This document shows, piece after piece, positions 29,680 through 40,010 of a stretch of DNA of 64,000 nt (positions within the stretch are counted from its first letter, which is position 1; each line of letters begins with the position of its first letter). Made by a program: the position numbers and the translations under genes. Source of the stretch: Prorocentrum cordatum. Its lineage: Eukaryota; Sar; Dinophyceae; Prorocentrales; Prorocentraceae. The stretch covers positions 1,352,676-1,416,675 of the forward strand of contig CAUYUJ010001336.1 in assembly GCA_963575745.1 (NCBI GenBank), in the 5' to 3' direction. A model generated the notes under the pieces. The model made no database searches, was not told the DNA's origin, and saw only the letters and a list, made by a program, of their open reading frames with translations.

Positions 29680-31379
29680 ATGAACGCCTCCCGTGAACAG
29701 CAGATCGCGGAGGTTCGCCCCAAGATGATGGCCATCAAGGACATGTACTTGCATCCTGATGCAGCGGTGGTCTCATTACTTGAAGACGTATGCAGCATTG
29801 CAAGAGGCATAGACTGCCTGAGGGTAGAAAAAATACACTCGAAGTATATGATGGTGTGCACAGAGAATCGTTCGGAGATGGAATCATTCCGAGCGAGGTT
29901 ATGGATTTGATTTCCAAGATCTTCAAAAATGGATTCAAGAACTCAGCCCTCCAGAATCCAGCTTGCATGGAACTTCCACCAGTGGGCACGCCTGAGTACA
30001 ATGCAATCAAGAACTTCAATTTCAAAATAATTGAGGACTCAGCGGGCCAGCTGCCGCAGTATGATTGCGATGCAAAGTTCGCATCCTATACGTGCGGCCA
30101 CACATCCATGGGTTTGCGTTGCATCAACGCAGGGGTTCCAGTACCCGCGGTCATGCCAGAGCGTTTCGACAGAATCTCGCACCAAGGGAAATTGTCACTG
30201 ACGAGGTTACGGGAGGTTCAACCAGACTACGCTAAGGCGTGTGACGAAGGAATTGAGTGGAAGGTCTTTCGGTACGAGTTCATGAAGGAGTTCCCGTGGA
30301 TTAGTAATCTTGCTCAGGAGGCTGGCAATGCAGGCCAACAAATTGCCAGATGCGAATCTCGCATGAGTCTCATGTACAAGATCGCAGCAATTGCCAACCG
30401 ACACCACACGGGTGGCACCATGATCGATTGGGATAGTGTGATCCGCGAGGCAACTCGCGCAGGCTCTCTCTTTCCTGGGGAGATCGATGGCTTAGTAAAA
30501 TATGTGAAGGAGTTGTCTGGCGGCCTCGGCAACCCGATCTTTCTGAACGAGCTTCGCGACTTCTCGCGGCAACTGACCTCCCAGTGCGTGGTCACGGGTT
30601 CAATGGCGAAGTCTCTCGCCGAGGTGCAGATGAAGCATGAGGGGGCCGCTGCGACATTCAAGCTCGCACGCATGAAGGCGATGACATGTGCGACGGGTAA
30701 GTTCGCGAGGGATGGCCATCAGATGCTTTTGAAGCCAGGCGACGTGACCGCCTTGTCGAGCGATAAGAAGTCTACGATTGTAATGGTGGCCGATGACTTT
30801 CTTCAGAAAGTGCGACAGATCGCATGCGGTGAGGGCATCACGGCAGACACGGTCGCCTACGGCACCATCGTGGGATTGACTGACGTTCGCGTAGTTCATT
30901 TCGTGTTCAACAAGCCCGATGAGCGCTTAGGCACTTGCAAGACGCTGAATGACGTCGGGGTCAGCTTCACCACTGCGTTGGCAACGCACGTTGGCAAAGC
31001 AGTTGCTAGCCCATGGAAGCAGATCGGTCGCGAGGGCGCATCCAAAGCCGTGACAGGGCAGGCGCGTAGCTCAGATGTGAAAGAGTACACCGCTCCGGGC
31101 AAGTGGTCGAACCAAGTGGACAAGCTCAGTGACAAGGGGTTTGAGGTTGGCGCCAAAGTCGCCTTGGCGAGCGACACCTTGGGTGAGAACTTTTACGAGC
31201 TGATCTCCATCGACGCTGCGACTGGCGTGAAGTTGAAGCTTCAGGCCACGGGCAGTGCGACATGCCACCCCATCGACGACTTCTTACGTGGCAAGTTCGT
31301 CGTGTCCACGATTATGAAGGACAGTTTTGCGACCTCGTCGCAATGCATGTGGAATGCATATACACCCCCACGCCTTTGA
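29680..31379 (+). CDS. Unknown conserved-looking protein, exon 1 (frameshift near 29830)
   Basis: From ATG 29680 one frame reads MNASREQQIAEVRPKMMAIK and onward to a stop at 29910. A second frame, one base back, is open from before 29790 to 31379 and gives about 500 well-behaved residues (for example VYDGVHRESFGDGIIPSEVM). The two overlap around a run of six A at 29827-29832; one A more or less there would fuse them. Later residues are globular, with Cys/His positions (YTCGHTSMGLRCINAG) but no motif I can name. Codon use and few low-complexity stretches make this clearly coding, unlike the surroundings. A pyrimidine-rich acceptor follows at 31437-31458, so the final codons to 31379 may be intronic and the protein may continue at 31459. 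Function unknown. Confidence 0.75.
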
Positions 31380-31458
31380 ATTCTCGTTCGTCGTTCCCTC
31401 ATCTCATTTGGCTCTGCGTCGTCATGTCTCATTTTTTTTTCCCGCTGCTCCCCCATAG

Positions 31459-32093
31459 AGGAAACGATCGACAAGTTCGCTGATCATGGCCCCCTCAAGT
31501 CTGTCGATTACCAGTGGGGTATCGAGGAGGCCAAAATCAGGCTGGCCTTGGATGATGTATACAGCCAGAACGGCAACTGTCTCAAGTACTTGAGTTGCGT
31601 GATTACGCCTGTTAAGCTTCGTGCTCTCACCGTAACGCGTTCGTTTGAGGCTGAAGAGCTGGTGCTTGTCCCACTCTCTTCGGCAATCTACTTGAAGAAG
31701 CAGACTGATATAGTTCAGCGTGGGCATGTGTTCATGAAGACATACAAAGACCCCAAGGGGTTGACGTTCAATATCGTGTTGGCCCCCAGTGGTGGCATCA
31801 AGATGCCTAAGGCTGAGACGAACACTGGCGTTGGAGGGCTGAAGCAGGCACCGTCTTCGCTCGTCATCCCCTTCTGGCTCGTACAGGATTCAGGTGAGCA
31901 CGGCACCCCCAACATGAAGCTCAAGACCGTCAAGTCCACAGCTGTCCCATCAGTGTATGTACCAATTTTGACAAACAAGTGCGCCATCAACAAGGGCGAT
32001 GTCCTTAGCGCCCAGCTGGCATCGCTCATGCCCAAGCGCAAGGTAGACGATGTGCCTGCTGCGCCCGCGGCTAAGAAGGCCAGGAAGCGATGA
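31459..32093 (+). CDS. Unknown protein, probable last exon
   Basis: Opens after TTTTTTTTTCCCGCTGCTCC then CCCATAG, a strong 3' splice site, and reads EETIDKFADHGPLKSVDYQW onward in the same frame as the gene upstream. It ends in a lysine-rich tail (KRKVDDVPAAPAAKKARKR), a candidate nuclear localisation signal, then TGA. The upstream donor is unresolved; GCAAGT at 31291 and GTGGAA at 31348 are candidates. I take it as the C-terminal exon of the gene starting at 29680. No domain recognised. Confidence 0.7.
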
Positions 32094-32311
32094 GGCTCGC
32101 GTGTTGGCAGCATCGGTTACACATACCATGTGTCGTGGGGGGTGTTTATGAAATGTATGAAAGCATCGTCGGTATCGTTCCTCTGCAATCGTTGCCTCAT
32201 TGCGTCAACACGCATCGGACTCGTCTGCAATTGTCCATTGCATCTGCCCGCAGGCGTTTGGCTGTGTCCAAGCGAGTGCACGCTGCACCTGCGCGCGCAC
32301 TGCAGCTGCAG

Positions 32312-32681
32312 ATGGCAGTGAGCGTGCAGCTCCGCACGGTCATCGAGGGGGGCGGCCTTAAGGATCGCGAGCCATGGGTCCCGAGGGCGGTGATGCATAC
32401 GGCAGGGGGGCTCTTCGTGGAGCTGTCGAGAGCGGATAGGCAGCTGCAAAAATTTATATATGTGCCCAACCCCGCCAAGAGCCAATCGCCTCTGGCGACA
32501 AATTCGTTTTTCGATCAGATCTTGAAGATGCGCAACGCCGCTTGCACTGAGGCCATTTGGGACCACTTGAAGCAGGCCGACCCATTGCTTCAGCAAGATT
32601 GCGACAGGGCCAGCGTCATTAAGAACAATAGGAGTTCCCTGGATATGTCGCAATCGTGGACGCTTCGCGTATTCCCACCAG
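32312..32681 (+). CDS. Unknown protein, exon 1
   Basis: Starts at ATG 32312, 219 bp after the previous stop, with MAVSVQLRTVIEGGGLKDRE then PWVPRAVMHTAGGLFVELSR. About 123 residues of ordinary composition end at VFPP, where purine-rich repeats begin. Joining after CCACCAG to 33219 keeps the frame and gives 325 residues in total. The donor then reads GGGGGG rather than GT, GC or GA. Function not recognised; its position suggests co-orientation with the preceding gene, not an operon. Confidence 0.65.
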
Positions 32682-33218
32682 GGGGGGAGGAAGGAGAGGA
32701 GGAGGATGATACATTGGATGATGAGGTGGAGTGGCGGGGGAGGGGGGCGAGGAGGAGGGGCTGAAACAGAGGGGGATGGGGGAGGAGAAATGGGAGGAGG
32801 GAAAGGGGGAGGAGGAAGGAGCATAAGGATGACAAAAAAAGGATGAGGAGGAGGAATAGGAGATGCCTTCATTCGCTTGCGTGAATAGGCCGCTCTTGGG
32901 CCACTCTTGGATCGATCTCTTGACCTTGAGACTTCTTGGGCAATCTTGGATCGCGTGAGATCTTGGACAAACTTGGGCAATCTTGGGTCGCGTGATATCC
33001 ATGCCTGCTTGTTGAAGCATCGCGTGATATTGGGACATATCCGTGGACATCTTGAAGTATATATGAGCCCCTCTTGGAACCACCGCCCAGGCAAACCACT
33101 CCCCCAAGGGGATGAAGGGCGTAGAAGAGAACGCATTCTAGACATGTGCCCTAACGGGATGGTGGTCTACCAGAAACTGTCTCGATATATATATATATAT
33201 ATATATATATGCCCGCAG
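32682..33218 (+). other. Intron of the 32.3-33.8-kb gene
   Basis: Begins with GGA-type repeats, contains degenerate repeats of CTTGGGCAATCTTGGATCGC (32930-33010) and ends with a (TA)n run and GCCCGCAG. Stops occur in all frames. Confidence 0.55.
33184..33211. repeat. (TA)n microsatellite
   Basis: Fourteen TA units directly before the acceptor GCCCGCAG. Confidence 0.95.
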
Positions 33219-33826
33219 CCCAGTGCGACCATGGTGATGAGCATTTGCATCACGATGCAGTTACCTTGAAACTTCTGTTCGAGCTGAATGCTACTAAGAA
33301 GGTGTGGGTCGAATGTACGCCAACGGGACTTGAGTACATACGGGTTGCATCTATCGCAGCAGCGGTTTCATGCAGTCAGGAGGCAACACATCGCTTGCGG
33401 TCAGCACCAGCAGGGGTGGAAGGTGTGAAATGCGACAAACTTCGCAGGACGGTGTTCATGGTGGTCGACGGCAAGCGCCTGCAGGAGCGAGTGGACGATT
33501 GGACTCCCACGTACATCAACAACGCAGCCCAATCCCTTCGTGATCGCTTAGATAACGAGGCACGTGATGAGGCTGAAGCTGATGGGCCCGAGGAGTACGA
33601 TGACCCGCCAGTCGCAGCAGGCGATGGCTCGCCACCAGGCGATGGCCCGCCACCAGGCGATGGCTCGCCACCAGGCGATGGCTCGCCACCAGGCGATGGT
33701 TCGCCAGGCGATGGTTCGCCGCCAGGTGAAGGTTCGCCAGGCGATGGTTCGCCACCAGGTGATGGGCCGCCCTCTGTTTTCACTCGCCGACGGGAGATGC
33801 GCCAGACGACGCTTAGCTTCCAGTAG
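33219..33826 (+). CDS. Unknown protein, exon 2, with GDGSPP repeats
   Basis: Reads AQCDHGDEHLHHDAVTLKLL then FELNATKKVWVECTPTGLEY, about 120 globular residues rich in charged positions. A repeat of 12-15-bp units follows, encoding GDGSPP/GDGPPP about ten times (33610-33765), and then a short basic end (FTRRREMRQTTLSFQ). The final QTTLSFQ resembles a PCNA-interacting PIP box (Q-x-x-[ILM]-x-x-F-[FY]), lacking only the last aromatic. That is a hint of a replication or repair link, not proof. Confidence 0.7.
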
Positions 33827-33900
33827 CTCCACTCCCTCTTCGCCTTCCCACCTCCCCTTCCATCTCCCTCCAATCTCTATTCTATTTTTGCCTCGCGTGC

Positions 33901-35190
33901 TCAGTCCGAATCTGGCCCCGCTGGCGGCGGGGACTCAGTAACAGAACTCAGTTCAAGATGCGGAGGGCCATCGTCGCGCATGCCGCTGTTCGGCACATCG
34001 GCGCCCCTGCCCATGCTCATGCATCCGTCGTGGTCCGTGTCGTTGGCAGCTTCACCGTCGCACGGGCCCTCGGAGTCGCTGAGCAGGCCATGGCCGTTCA
34101 TGTCGCCCTTGCCCTTGTCGGAGTCCTTGCCACCGTCGTAGCCCTCGCCGCTGTCGAGGGCCGTCGCCTTGCCCTTACCACCGTCGTTAATGCTCTTGCC
34201 ACCCTTGTAGCCCTCGCCACCGTCGTAGCCCTTGCCACCGTCGTAGACCTTGTCACCGTCGGCGCTGCCCTTGCTACCATCGTAGCCCTTGCCACCGTCG
34301 TAGTAGCCCATGGCCTCGTCGTCGATGCCCGTGCCACCGTCGTAGCTTGTACCGCCGCGATCGATGCCATCAGCACCCTTGCCATCGTCGTAGCCCTTGA
34401 CGTAGCCCTTGTTGTAGCCCTTGTCGTAGCCCGTGTCGTAGCCCGCGTCGTAGCCCTTGCTCGAGCTGCCGTACGGGTCGTAGCCTTTGTCGCTGCCCTT
34501 GCCGCCGTCGTAGCCCTTGTCGAAGCCCTTGCTCGGGCTGCCCTTGGCGCTGCCCGCGCCACCGTCGCCCTTGTCGTCGGCCTTGCCGCTGTCCGACATC
34601 ATGTCCTGCAGCCCGTCACGCTGCTCCTTCGCCAGCCTGATGTGGCCCTTGCCGCTGTCGCCGTCCTTGTCGCGGCCCTTGCCGCTGCCGTCCTTCTCGC
34701 GGCCCGTGCCACCGTCGTAGCCCTTGCCCTTGCCACCGTCGTAGCCCTTGCCCTTGCCATCGCCGTAGCCCTGGCCACCGTCGTCGTAGCCCTTGCCATC
34801 GCCGTCGTAGCCCGTGTCGCCGTAGCCCTTGTCGTAGCCTTTGTCGTAGCCCTTGCCATCGCCGTCGTAGCCCTTGCCACCGTCGTAGCCATTCTTGCCA
34901 CCTGCGTGGCGTCGTCCAAGGAAGAGCTCGGCGATGTCGAGAAGCCTCCCGGTCAGCCGCCGCCCCCGCTCGAGCTCCTGTATGGAGGGCGAAAATCCGC
35001 CGACCTCCTTCCTCCTCCTCCTCCTCCTCCTCCTCCTCCTCCTCCTCCCCCTCTTCTTCCTCATCCTCCTCCTCCTCCTCTTTCTCCTCATCGTCCTCAT
35101 CTTCCTCCTCGTCCTCCTCGCCCCCCTCATCCTTCTCCTGTGGCTCTCACCCCAGCAGTCCTCCTGCAGGCGGCGCAGCGCCTCCGCCAT
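33901..35190 (-). CDS. Gly/Tyr/Asp/Lys-repeat protein, two exons
   Basis: Minus strand, exon 1 35190-35164 (MAEALRRLQ) and exon 2 34977-33901, about 367 residues. The intron (34978-35163) fits GA-AG: CAG/GAGGAC at the donor and CATACAG/GAG at the acceptor, with CAGGAG shared by both borders. After a helical start (ELERGRRLTGRLLDIAELFL) the protein is built of GYDGGKGYDGDGKGYDKG-type repeats, interrupted by HIRLAKEQRDGLQDMMSDSG, and ends in an acidic tail. Composition suggests a disordered or structural protein. The plus-strand gene at 35843 is a paralog arranged head to head, with start codons about 650 bp apart. Confidence 0.7.
   Translation of the reverse strand: MAEALRRLQEDCWGESHRRRMRGARRTRRKMRTMRRKRRRRRMRKKRGRRRRRRRRRRRRKEVGGFSPSIQELERGRRLTGRLLDIAELFLGRRHAGGKNGYDGGKGYDGDGKGYDKGYDKGYGDTGYDGDGKGYDDGGQGYGDGKGKGYDGGKGKGYDGGTGREKDGSGKGRDKDGDSGKGHIRLAKEQRDGLQDMMSDSGKADDKGDGGAGSAKGSPSKGFDKGYDGGKGSDKGYDPYGSSSKGYDAGYDTGYDKGYNKGYVKGYDDGKGADGIDRGGTSYDGGTGIDDEAMGYYDGGKGYDGSKGSADGDKVYDGGKGYDGGEGYKGGKSINDGGKGKATALDSGEGYDGGKDSDKGKGDMNGHGLLSDSEGPCDGEAANDTDHDGCMSMGRGADVPNSGMRDDGPPHLELSSVTESPPPAGPDSD
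35000..35145. repeat. TCC-rich microsatellite in an intron
   Basis: TCC/CTCCTCAT repeats inside the intron of the minus-strand 33.9-35.2-kb gene. Confidence 0.9.
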
Positions 35191-35689
35191 GGCGGCGCGG
35201 GCTGCGCGCGCGGCCACCCGCGCGCGGCCACGCCCCCCTGGGAGGAGAAAGGGGTCCCCCAGGGGGCCTCGGTCCAGAAACAGCAACGCACGCAAGGGGG
35301 GGGGGGGGGGGATTCAGGTGAGGGGGCGATTCGGGTGAGGGGGCGCGGCTGCGTCGCCAATCGTTTCGCGATATGCACTCATGGGTGCATGCAGCCATGC
35401 ATGCGTTGTTTCAGAGTCTACTTGGGGATGTGAACTTGAAAATGAGATGCGTTGCCATCGTCGTCTGCGCTCGCTCGAGACAGCCTCACAATTAACTCAG
35501 CACCACACGACCTCACAATGAACTCGGTACCGCGAACCATGATGTTGGTTATGGTATGCCATGCAATGCTACGCTATGATGTGAATATCCCTCCCCGACC
35601 TCATCCCCCTCCGTTGCCACCGCCGTTTAGGCCCGAGCGCTGCTTGGGTCGCGACAGTGCGCGACCAGCTGCAGCGCTCCACGCGCAGC

Positions 35690-35842
35690 AGCTACCGGCG
35701 CTCCACGCGCAGCAGCACCAGCTGCAGCAGCACCACCAGTGCATCCAGCAGCTCCACGCGCAGCAGCACCAGCTGCAGCAGCGCCACCAGTGCAACCAGC
35801 AGCACCACCCGCAGCAGCACCACCAGTGCAACCAGCAGCACC
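35690..35842. repeat. CAG-rich tandem repeat before a start codon
   Basis: Units such as CTCCACGCGCAGCAGCACCA and GCTGCAGCAGCACCACCAGT recur two to four times, ending at the ATG of the next gene. It is probably the 5' leader or the shared divergent promoter region. Confidence 0.8.
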
Positions 35843-37237
35843 ATGGCGGACGAGACCGCGGTGACGCTGCTCCTGGAGGCGGCGGAGGATATCAACAAGC
35901 GGCGGCGCGCGGCGGCCGCGGTCTTGCATCCCACCAGCAAGGTGGCCCCTCGGCCGCGGCAGCCAACCACGCCGCCGACGGCGAAGATCTTGGCGAAGTA
36001 CGGTCGCTCGCGCGTGGCCGACAGCTTGCTCGATGACATGGGCATGGCGCCCGCGCTGGATCCCGAGTTGAACTCGTTCCAGTGCCTGCAGGAGTTCATG
36101 GGCGACGGCGATGGCGACGACGCGGGCTACGACGGGGCCACGGGCGACTACGCCAGCTACGACGGCGGCAAGGGCATCACCGACGGCGGCAAGGGCTACG
36201 ACGGTGGCAAGGGCGACGGTGGTGCGGGCAGCGCCAACGGCTACGACGGCGGCAAGGGCAGCTCGAGCAAGGGCTTCGACAAGGGCCACGACGATGGCAA
36301 GGGCAGCGGCGAAGGCTACGACATCGACAAGGGCCGCGACAAAGGCTACCACGGTGACAGGGGCGACGCGGGCTACGACGGTGGGAAGGGCGACAAGGGC
36401 TACGACCGCCGCTACGACCCGTACAGCTCCAAGTGGTATGACCGCCACAGCTCGTGGTACGACCGCGACGGCGGTGACTACGACAACAGGTGGTGCGACC
36501 GCAAGCGCTGGGACGACTACGACAAGGGCTCGAGCAAGGGCTACGACAGCAGATGCTACGACAGCTCGGGCTACGACAAGAGTGGCAACTACCAGCGTGG
36601 CTACGACAACCGCGGTTACAACTGCCGTGGCTACGACAACCGCGGATACGACAACACTGGCTACGACAACAGTGGCTACGACAACCGTGGCTACGACAAC
36701 TACGACAACAGTGGCTACGACAGCCGTGGCTACGACCGCAAGGGCGACAAGGGCTACGATCGCAAGGGCTACGACGTCGGCAAGGGCTACGACGGTGACG
36801 CGGGCTACGGCGGTGATCCAAGCTACGACCGTGGCGATGCAGGCTACGACAGTGGCAAGGGCATCGACAGTGGCAAGGGCCACGACGGCGGCAAGGGCGA
36901 TAAAGGCTACGACGGCGGCAAGGGCTGGCGCGAGGAGAAGTCCCGCGGCGGGCGCCACATCAGGCTGGCGAAGGCCCTTGCCACCAAGGAGCAGCTGGAC
37001 GGGCTGCAGGACCTGATGTCGGACCGCGGCAAGGCCGACTACGTCAGGTGGGGCAAGCGGACGCACTGGCGCATCTGGGTGGAGGAAAACAATACAGATC
37101 AGTTCTATCGGGCCCCCTCACCCCTCCTCCTTCAACGGTTCTTACCAAGGACGAGGGGGAAGGATGAGGGCCAAAAGCTGGATATGGAATGTGTTCCTCC
37201 TCCCGACATCTGGGCGGAGGCGGCAGTTCGCCGCTGA
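35843..37237 (+). CDS. Gly/Tyr/Asp/Lys-repeat protein, paralog
   Basis: Starts at ATG 35843, just after the CAG-rich repeat, and runs 464 codons to TGA. The N-terminal 90 residues are ordinary and helical (MADETAVTLLLEAAEDINKR). Next comes a long region of GYDGGKG, GYDNRGYD and GYDRKGDKG repeats. HIRLAKALATKEQLDGLQDL then MSDRGKADY follows, matching HIRLAKEQRDGLQDMMSDSG of the minus-strand neighbour. The last 60 residues (after WRIWVEENN) look unlike the rest and may be intronic. Tyr and Lys/Asp spacing is typical of low-complexity structural or RNA-binding proteins. Function unknown. Confidence 0.7.
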   Translation: MADETAVTLLLEAAEDINKRRRAAAAVLHPTSKVAPRPRQPTTPPTAKILAKYGRSRVADSLLDDMGMAPALDPELNSFQCLQEFMGDGDGDDAGYDGATGDYASYDGGKGITDGGKGYDGGKGDGGAGSANGYDGGKGSSSKGFDKGHDDGKGSGEGYDIDKGRDKGYHGDRGDAGYDGGKGDKGYDRRYDPYSSKWYDRHSSWYDRDGGDYDNRWCDRKRWDDYDKGSSKGYDSRCYDSSGYDKSGNYQRGYDNRGYNCRGYDNRGYDNTGYDNSGYDNRGYDNYDNSGYDSRGYDRKGDKGYDRKGYDVGKGYDGDAGYGGDPSYDRGDAGYDSGKGIDSGKGHDGGKGDKGYDGGKGWREEKSRGGRHIRLAKALATKEQLDGLQDLMSDRGKADYVRWGKRTHWRIWVEENNTDQFYRAPSPLLLQRFLPRTRGKDEGQKLDMECVPPPDIWAEAAVRR

Positions 37238-37400
37238 TCCGCAGCGCCAGACACCACTACCAAAGCGGCGCCGAAGCCGCCGCTGTCGCCATTGCGCCTC
37301 GAGCGCCCGTGCCGCCACCAGCGCGGCAGCAGGCGTCGAGTCCATTCTAGACCGCGCGCTGCATCTCCTCCGTCGGGCATGATATATTATGGTGGGGGTT

Positions 37401-37695
37401 GTCGTATGTAAGATTCTAACATACGCCGCAGTTGTCGTATGTAAGATTCTAACATGCGACAAGGTTGTCGTATGTAAGATTCTGGCATACGACACCGTTG
37501 TCGTATGTAAGATTCTAACATACGACGGATGTGTTAATAGAACCCTTATGATGTCTATAAGAGCGAGATGTCGTATGTACGATTCTTACATACGACAACG
37601 TTGTCGTATGTAAGATTCTAACATACGACAGATTTGTCGTATGTAAGATTCTGACATACGACAGATTTGTCGCATGTGAGATTCTGACATATGAC
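37401..37695. repeat. Array of eight 27-bp palindromes, 33-bp period
   Basis: Copies start at 37401, 37434, 37467, 37500, 37570, 37603, 37636 and 37669. Each has GTCGTATGT, a 9-nt loop (AAGATTCTA), then ACATACGAC. Spacers are 6 nt. Two blocks of four are separated by 43 unrelated bases (37527-37569). Several substitutions fall in pairs or G-U compatible positions. Confidence 0.95.
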
Positions 37696-37869
37696 GCCAA
37701 GGGTTTGAGCTCATGTTTAGAGTAAACTTCGAGGGTCTCCATCTCTCTCGTGGTCGACGTTGTGCCTAGAATTGGCTTGTCTGCTTGGCTGCGCTGACCG
37801 CGGCTGCGCCGGACCATGTTGATAAGTGATGCATGAGCGTGGCGTGAGCGAGAATAAGGGGAAGTGGGA

Positions 37870-38430
37870 TGAGAGGAGGATGCGCGGGAGAAGGAGGACA
37901 AGGAGAAGGAGAGGGGGGAGGATTCTGAGGAGGAGGTGGGGGGCGAGGAGGGGGAGGAGGAGGGGAAGGCCCATCCTCCCCCTCATCCTCATCCTCCCCC
38001 TCCTACCTTTATCCTCCTCCTCCTCCTCCTCCGCCGCCGCCTCCTCCTCCTCCTCCTTCTCCTCCGCCTCATCACCCTCCTCATCTTCCCCCACCTCCTC
38101 CTCCCCCTCTGCCTCCTCTTCCTCATCCTCATCCTCCTCCTCATCATCCTCATTCTCCTCATTCTTACTCCGTCTCATTCTCACCCTCTTCATTCTCATC
38201 ATGTCTCCTCCTCGTTCCCGCCGTCGCCGTCGAAGCCGTCGCCTGCGCCGTCATCTGCGCGCGCGGCGCAGGAGAGGGCGGCGGCCACCGTGACGACCAC
38301 GATTGAACGACAACGAGGATGAGGGGGAGTAGGAGGAGGAGCATGAGGAGGATCAGGACAAGGAGCACGCGGAGGAAGAGGGGGACGATGGGGAGGAGGA
38401 GGAGGAGGAGGAGGGGGAAGAAGATGAGGA
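37870..38430. repeat. GGA and TCC microsatellite blocks
   Basis: GGA-rich to 37960, TCC-rich 37975-38165, GGA-rich again 38320-38430; an opposed purine/pyrimidine arrangement. No gene seen here. Confidence 0.85.
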
Positions 38431-38744
38431 GGAGTAATTGCCATGGCGGCTGCGATAGCGACGGCGACGGCGAAGAGTTGGTGGCGACGAGTTGGCTGCG
38501 ACGAGTTCGACGGCGGCGGAGACGACGGCGGGGGCGTCTCCTCCTGCTCCGCCTCCTGCTCGCCCTCCCCCTTCTCCTCATCCTCATCCCCCTTTCTCAT
38601 CCTCCCTATCCCTCCTCACCGTTCTCACCCCCATCATCCTCCTTCTCCGTCTCCTTCACCTCCACCGCCTAACCCTCCCCATCCTATTCTTATTTCTCCT
38701 CGTCCTCATTCGCATTCGCTTCCTCGGTCTCTCCGCAGGGTGCT

Positions 38745-39607
38745 TTACCGCGCGAGAAGCTGCAGCGAGAACCTGAAGGCTCGCACACATGCGTTTGCAC
38801 GCACAACCCCAACGAGCCCCCATCTAAGTACGCCCCGACACCCACACTCAGGCGGCGCATTCACCGATGCCCAAGGCTTTGCGCCCCCGCGCACGATCGG
38901 CAGCACCTGCCTCCACAAGGCGATCATTCGCCCGATCAACCGCGCCCTTCCACCTCTTGGCGTGGCGTCGTCCAAGAACATCGTGAACGAATCCGCGGCC
39001 TGCTCCGCCTTCTTCACGAGCTTCTCCATCTTCTTGTATGCAGCGTCTGCCTTTCGAGTGGGCATGGACGGGGGTTCAGACGTGGCGTTGACACGCCGTT
39101 GCTAAGTGCGACCGTTCGCCCAACCGCTTGAGACCATGCGACCGCAGTCGCAACGCCAAGCCATTACACAACCAATTTCACACCCTGACATCATGATAGT
39201 ACATACCTGCGTGTCAACGCAACCGAACGCGCATGCATACGACTGCATTGGGCGTTGCCTCAACGCCCCCCCCTCCCCCCCCCCCCCCATAGTGTCACAA
39301 GTGCGCCCTTCGACGCGAACTACTCGCAGCCGATTGCAATGCGTTTCAACACAACCGAACATGCATACAACTGCATCGGGTGATGCCCAAACGTTTATGC
39401 TCTAATCAGCAAATATATTTCGACGTGAATGGATTGCAACCACTTGCAACATGTCATGCATGAGATACTGGCTGCCTTGCGGTCCGCCTTTTTGGACATC
39501 TTCTGGCAATGCTGCTTGTGCCTGATCAGGGTATCCAACCTTTCATTGAAGTACTCCGTGTCCTCCTTGCGGTGCTTGGCACGCAGCGCCTTCAAGTCGG
39601 CTGACAT
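38745..39607 (-). CDS. Small basic coiled-coil protein, two exons
   Basis: Minus strand. Exon 1 39607-39472 reads MSADLKALRAKHRKEDTEYF then NERLDTLIRHKQHCQKMSKK then ADRKA; an ATG three codons upstream is equally possible. Exon 2 from about 39050 reads DAAYKKMEKLVKKAEQAADS then FTMFLDDATPR; its 3' end is unclear (open to 38745). Both borders carry AAGGCAG, compatible with a GC-AG intron. The protein is Lys/Ala/Glu-rich with heptad-like spacing. It is divergent from the similar gene at 40011. Function unknown. Confidence 0.5.
39213..39372. repeat. Direct repeat in an intron
   Basis: CAACGCAACCGAACGCGCAT then GCATACGACTGCATTGGG (39213 on) recurs as CAACACAACCGAACATGCAT then ACAACTGCATCGGG (39345 on), within the intron of the minus-strand gene. 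Confidence 0.7.
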
Positions 39608-40010
39608 GGCAGGCATAGTCGCGCACACACGCGCGCGCGCCGCAGCTTACAAGCTGCGTTCTCTCAGCCCTAACCAACTCGGCTGCGTGAAAACGCATGT
39701 AGTCTGCGACGCGGTCGCATGGCATGAGTGCCAACCATGTGATCACACATCACTGCCCTACTCATACCCCCCCACTACATCGACGCCGTGATCGGGCACT
39801 CCCGTTGCATGTCCACCCCCAGCCGCCTCCTCATCTCGACCCCTCTCCTGTTCACACCTCTCGCGCCCCCCCCCCCAGCTACTACATGTCGCCAACGATG
39901 GCGGGGCTGAACGTTTGGCAAACCGTCAGCAGCATTTGTGGTTCATTCGCCCACCTTTGCGAAACAGTTCACGCGTGGCTTACGCGCCCCCATTTGTGGT
40001 TCACGCGCCC

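Noticed and set aside
37401-37695. CRISPR array
   Set aside because: Spacing is regular, but the spacers are only 6 nt and similar, each repeat is a full palindrome, and the genome is eukaryotic with no cas genes.
39933-40010. Two CATTTGTGGTTCAYKCGCCC copies before ATG 40011 as spliced-leader relics
   Set aside because: An extra G and several mismatches to CCATTTTGGCTCAA leave the resemblance too weak to claim; the short direct repeat itself is real.
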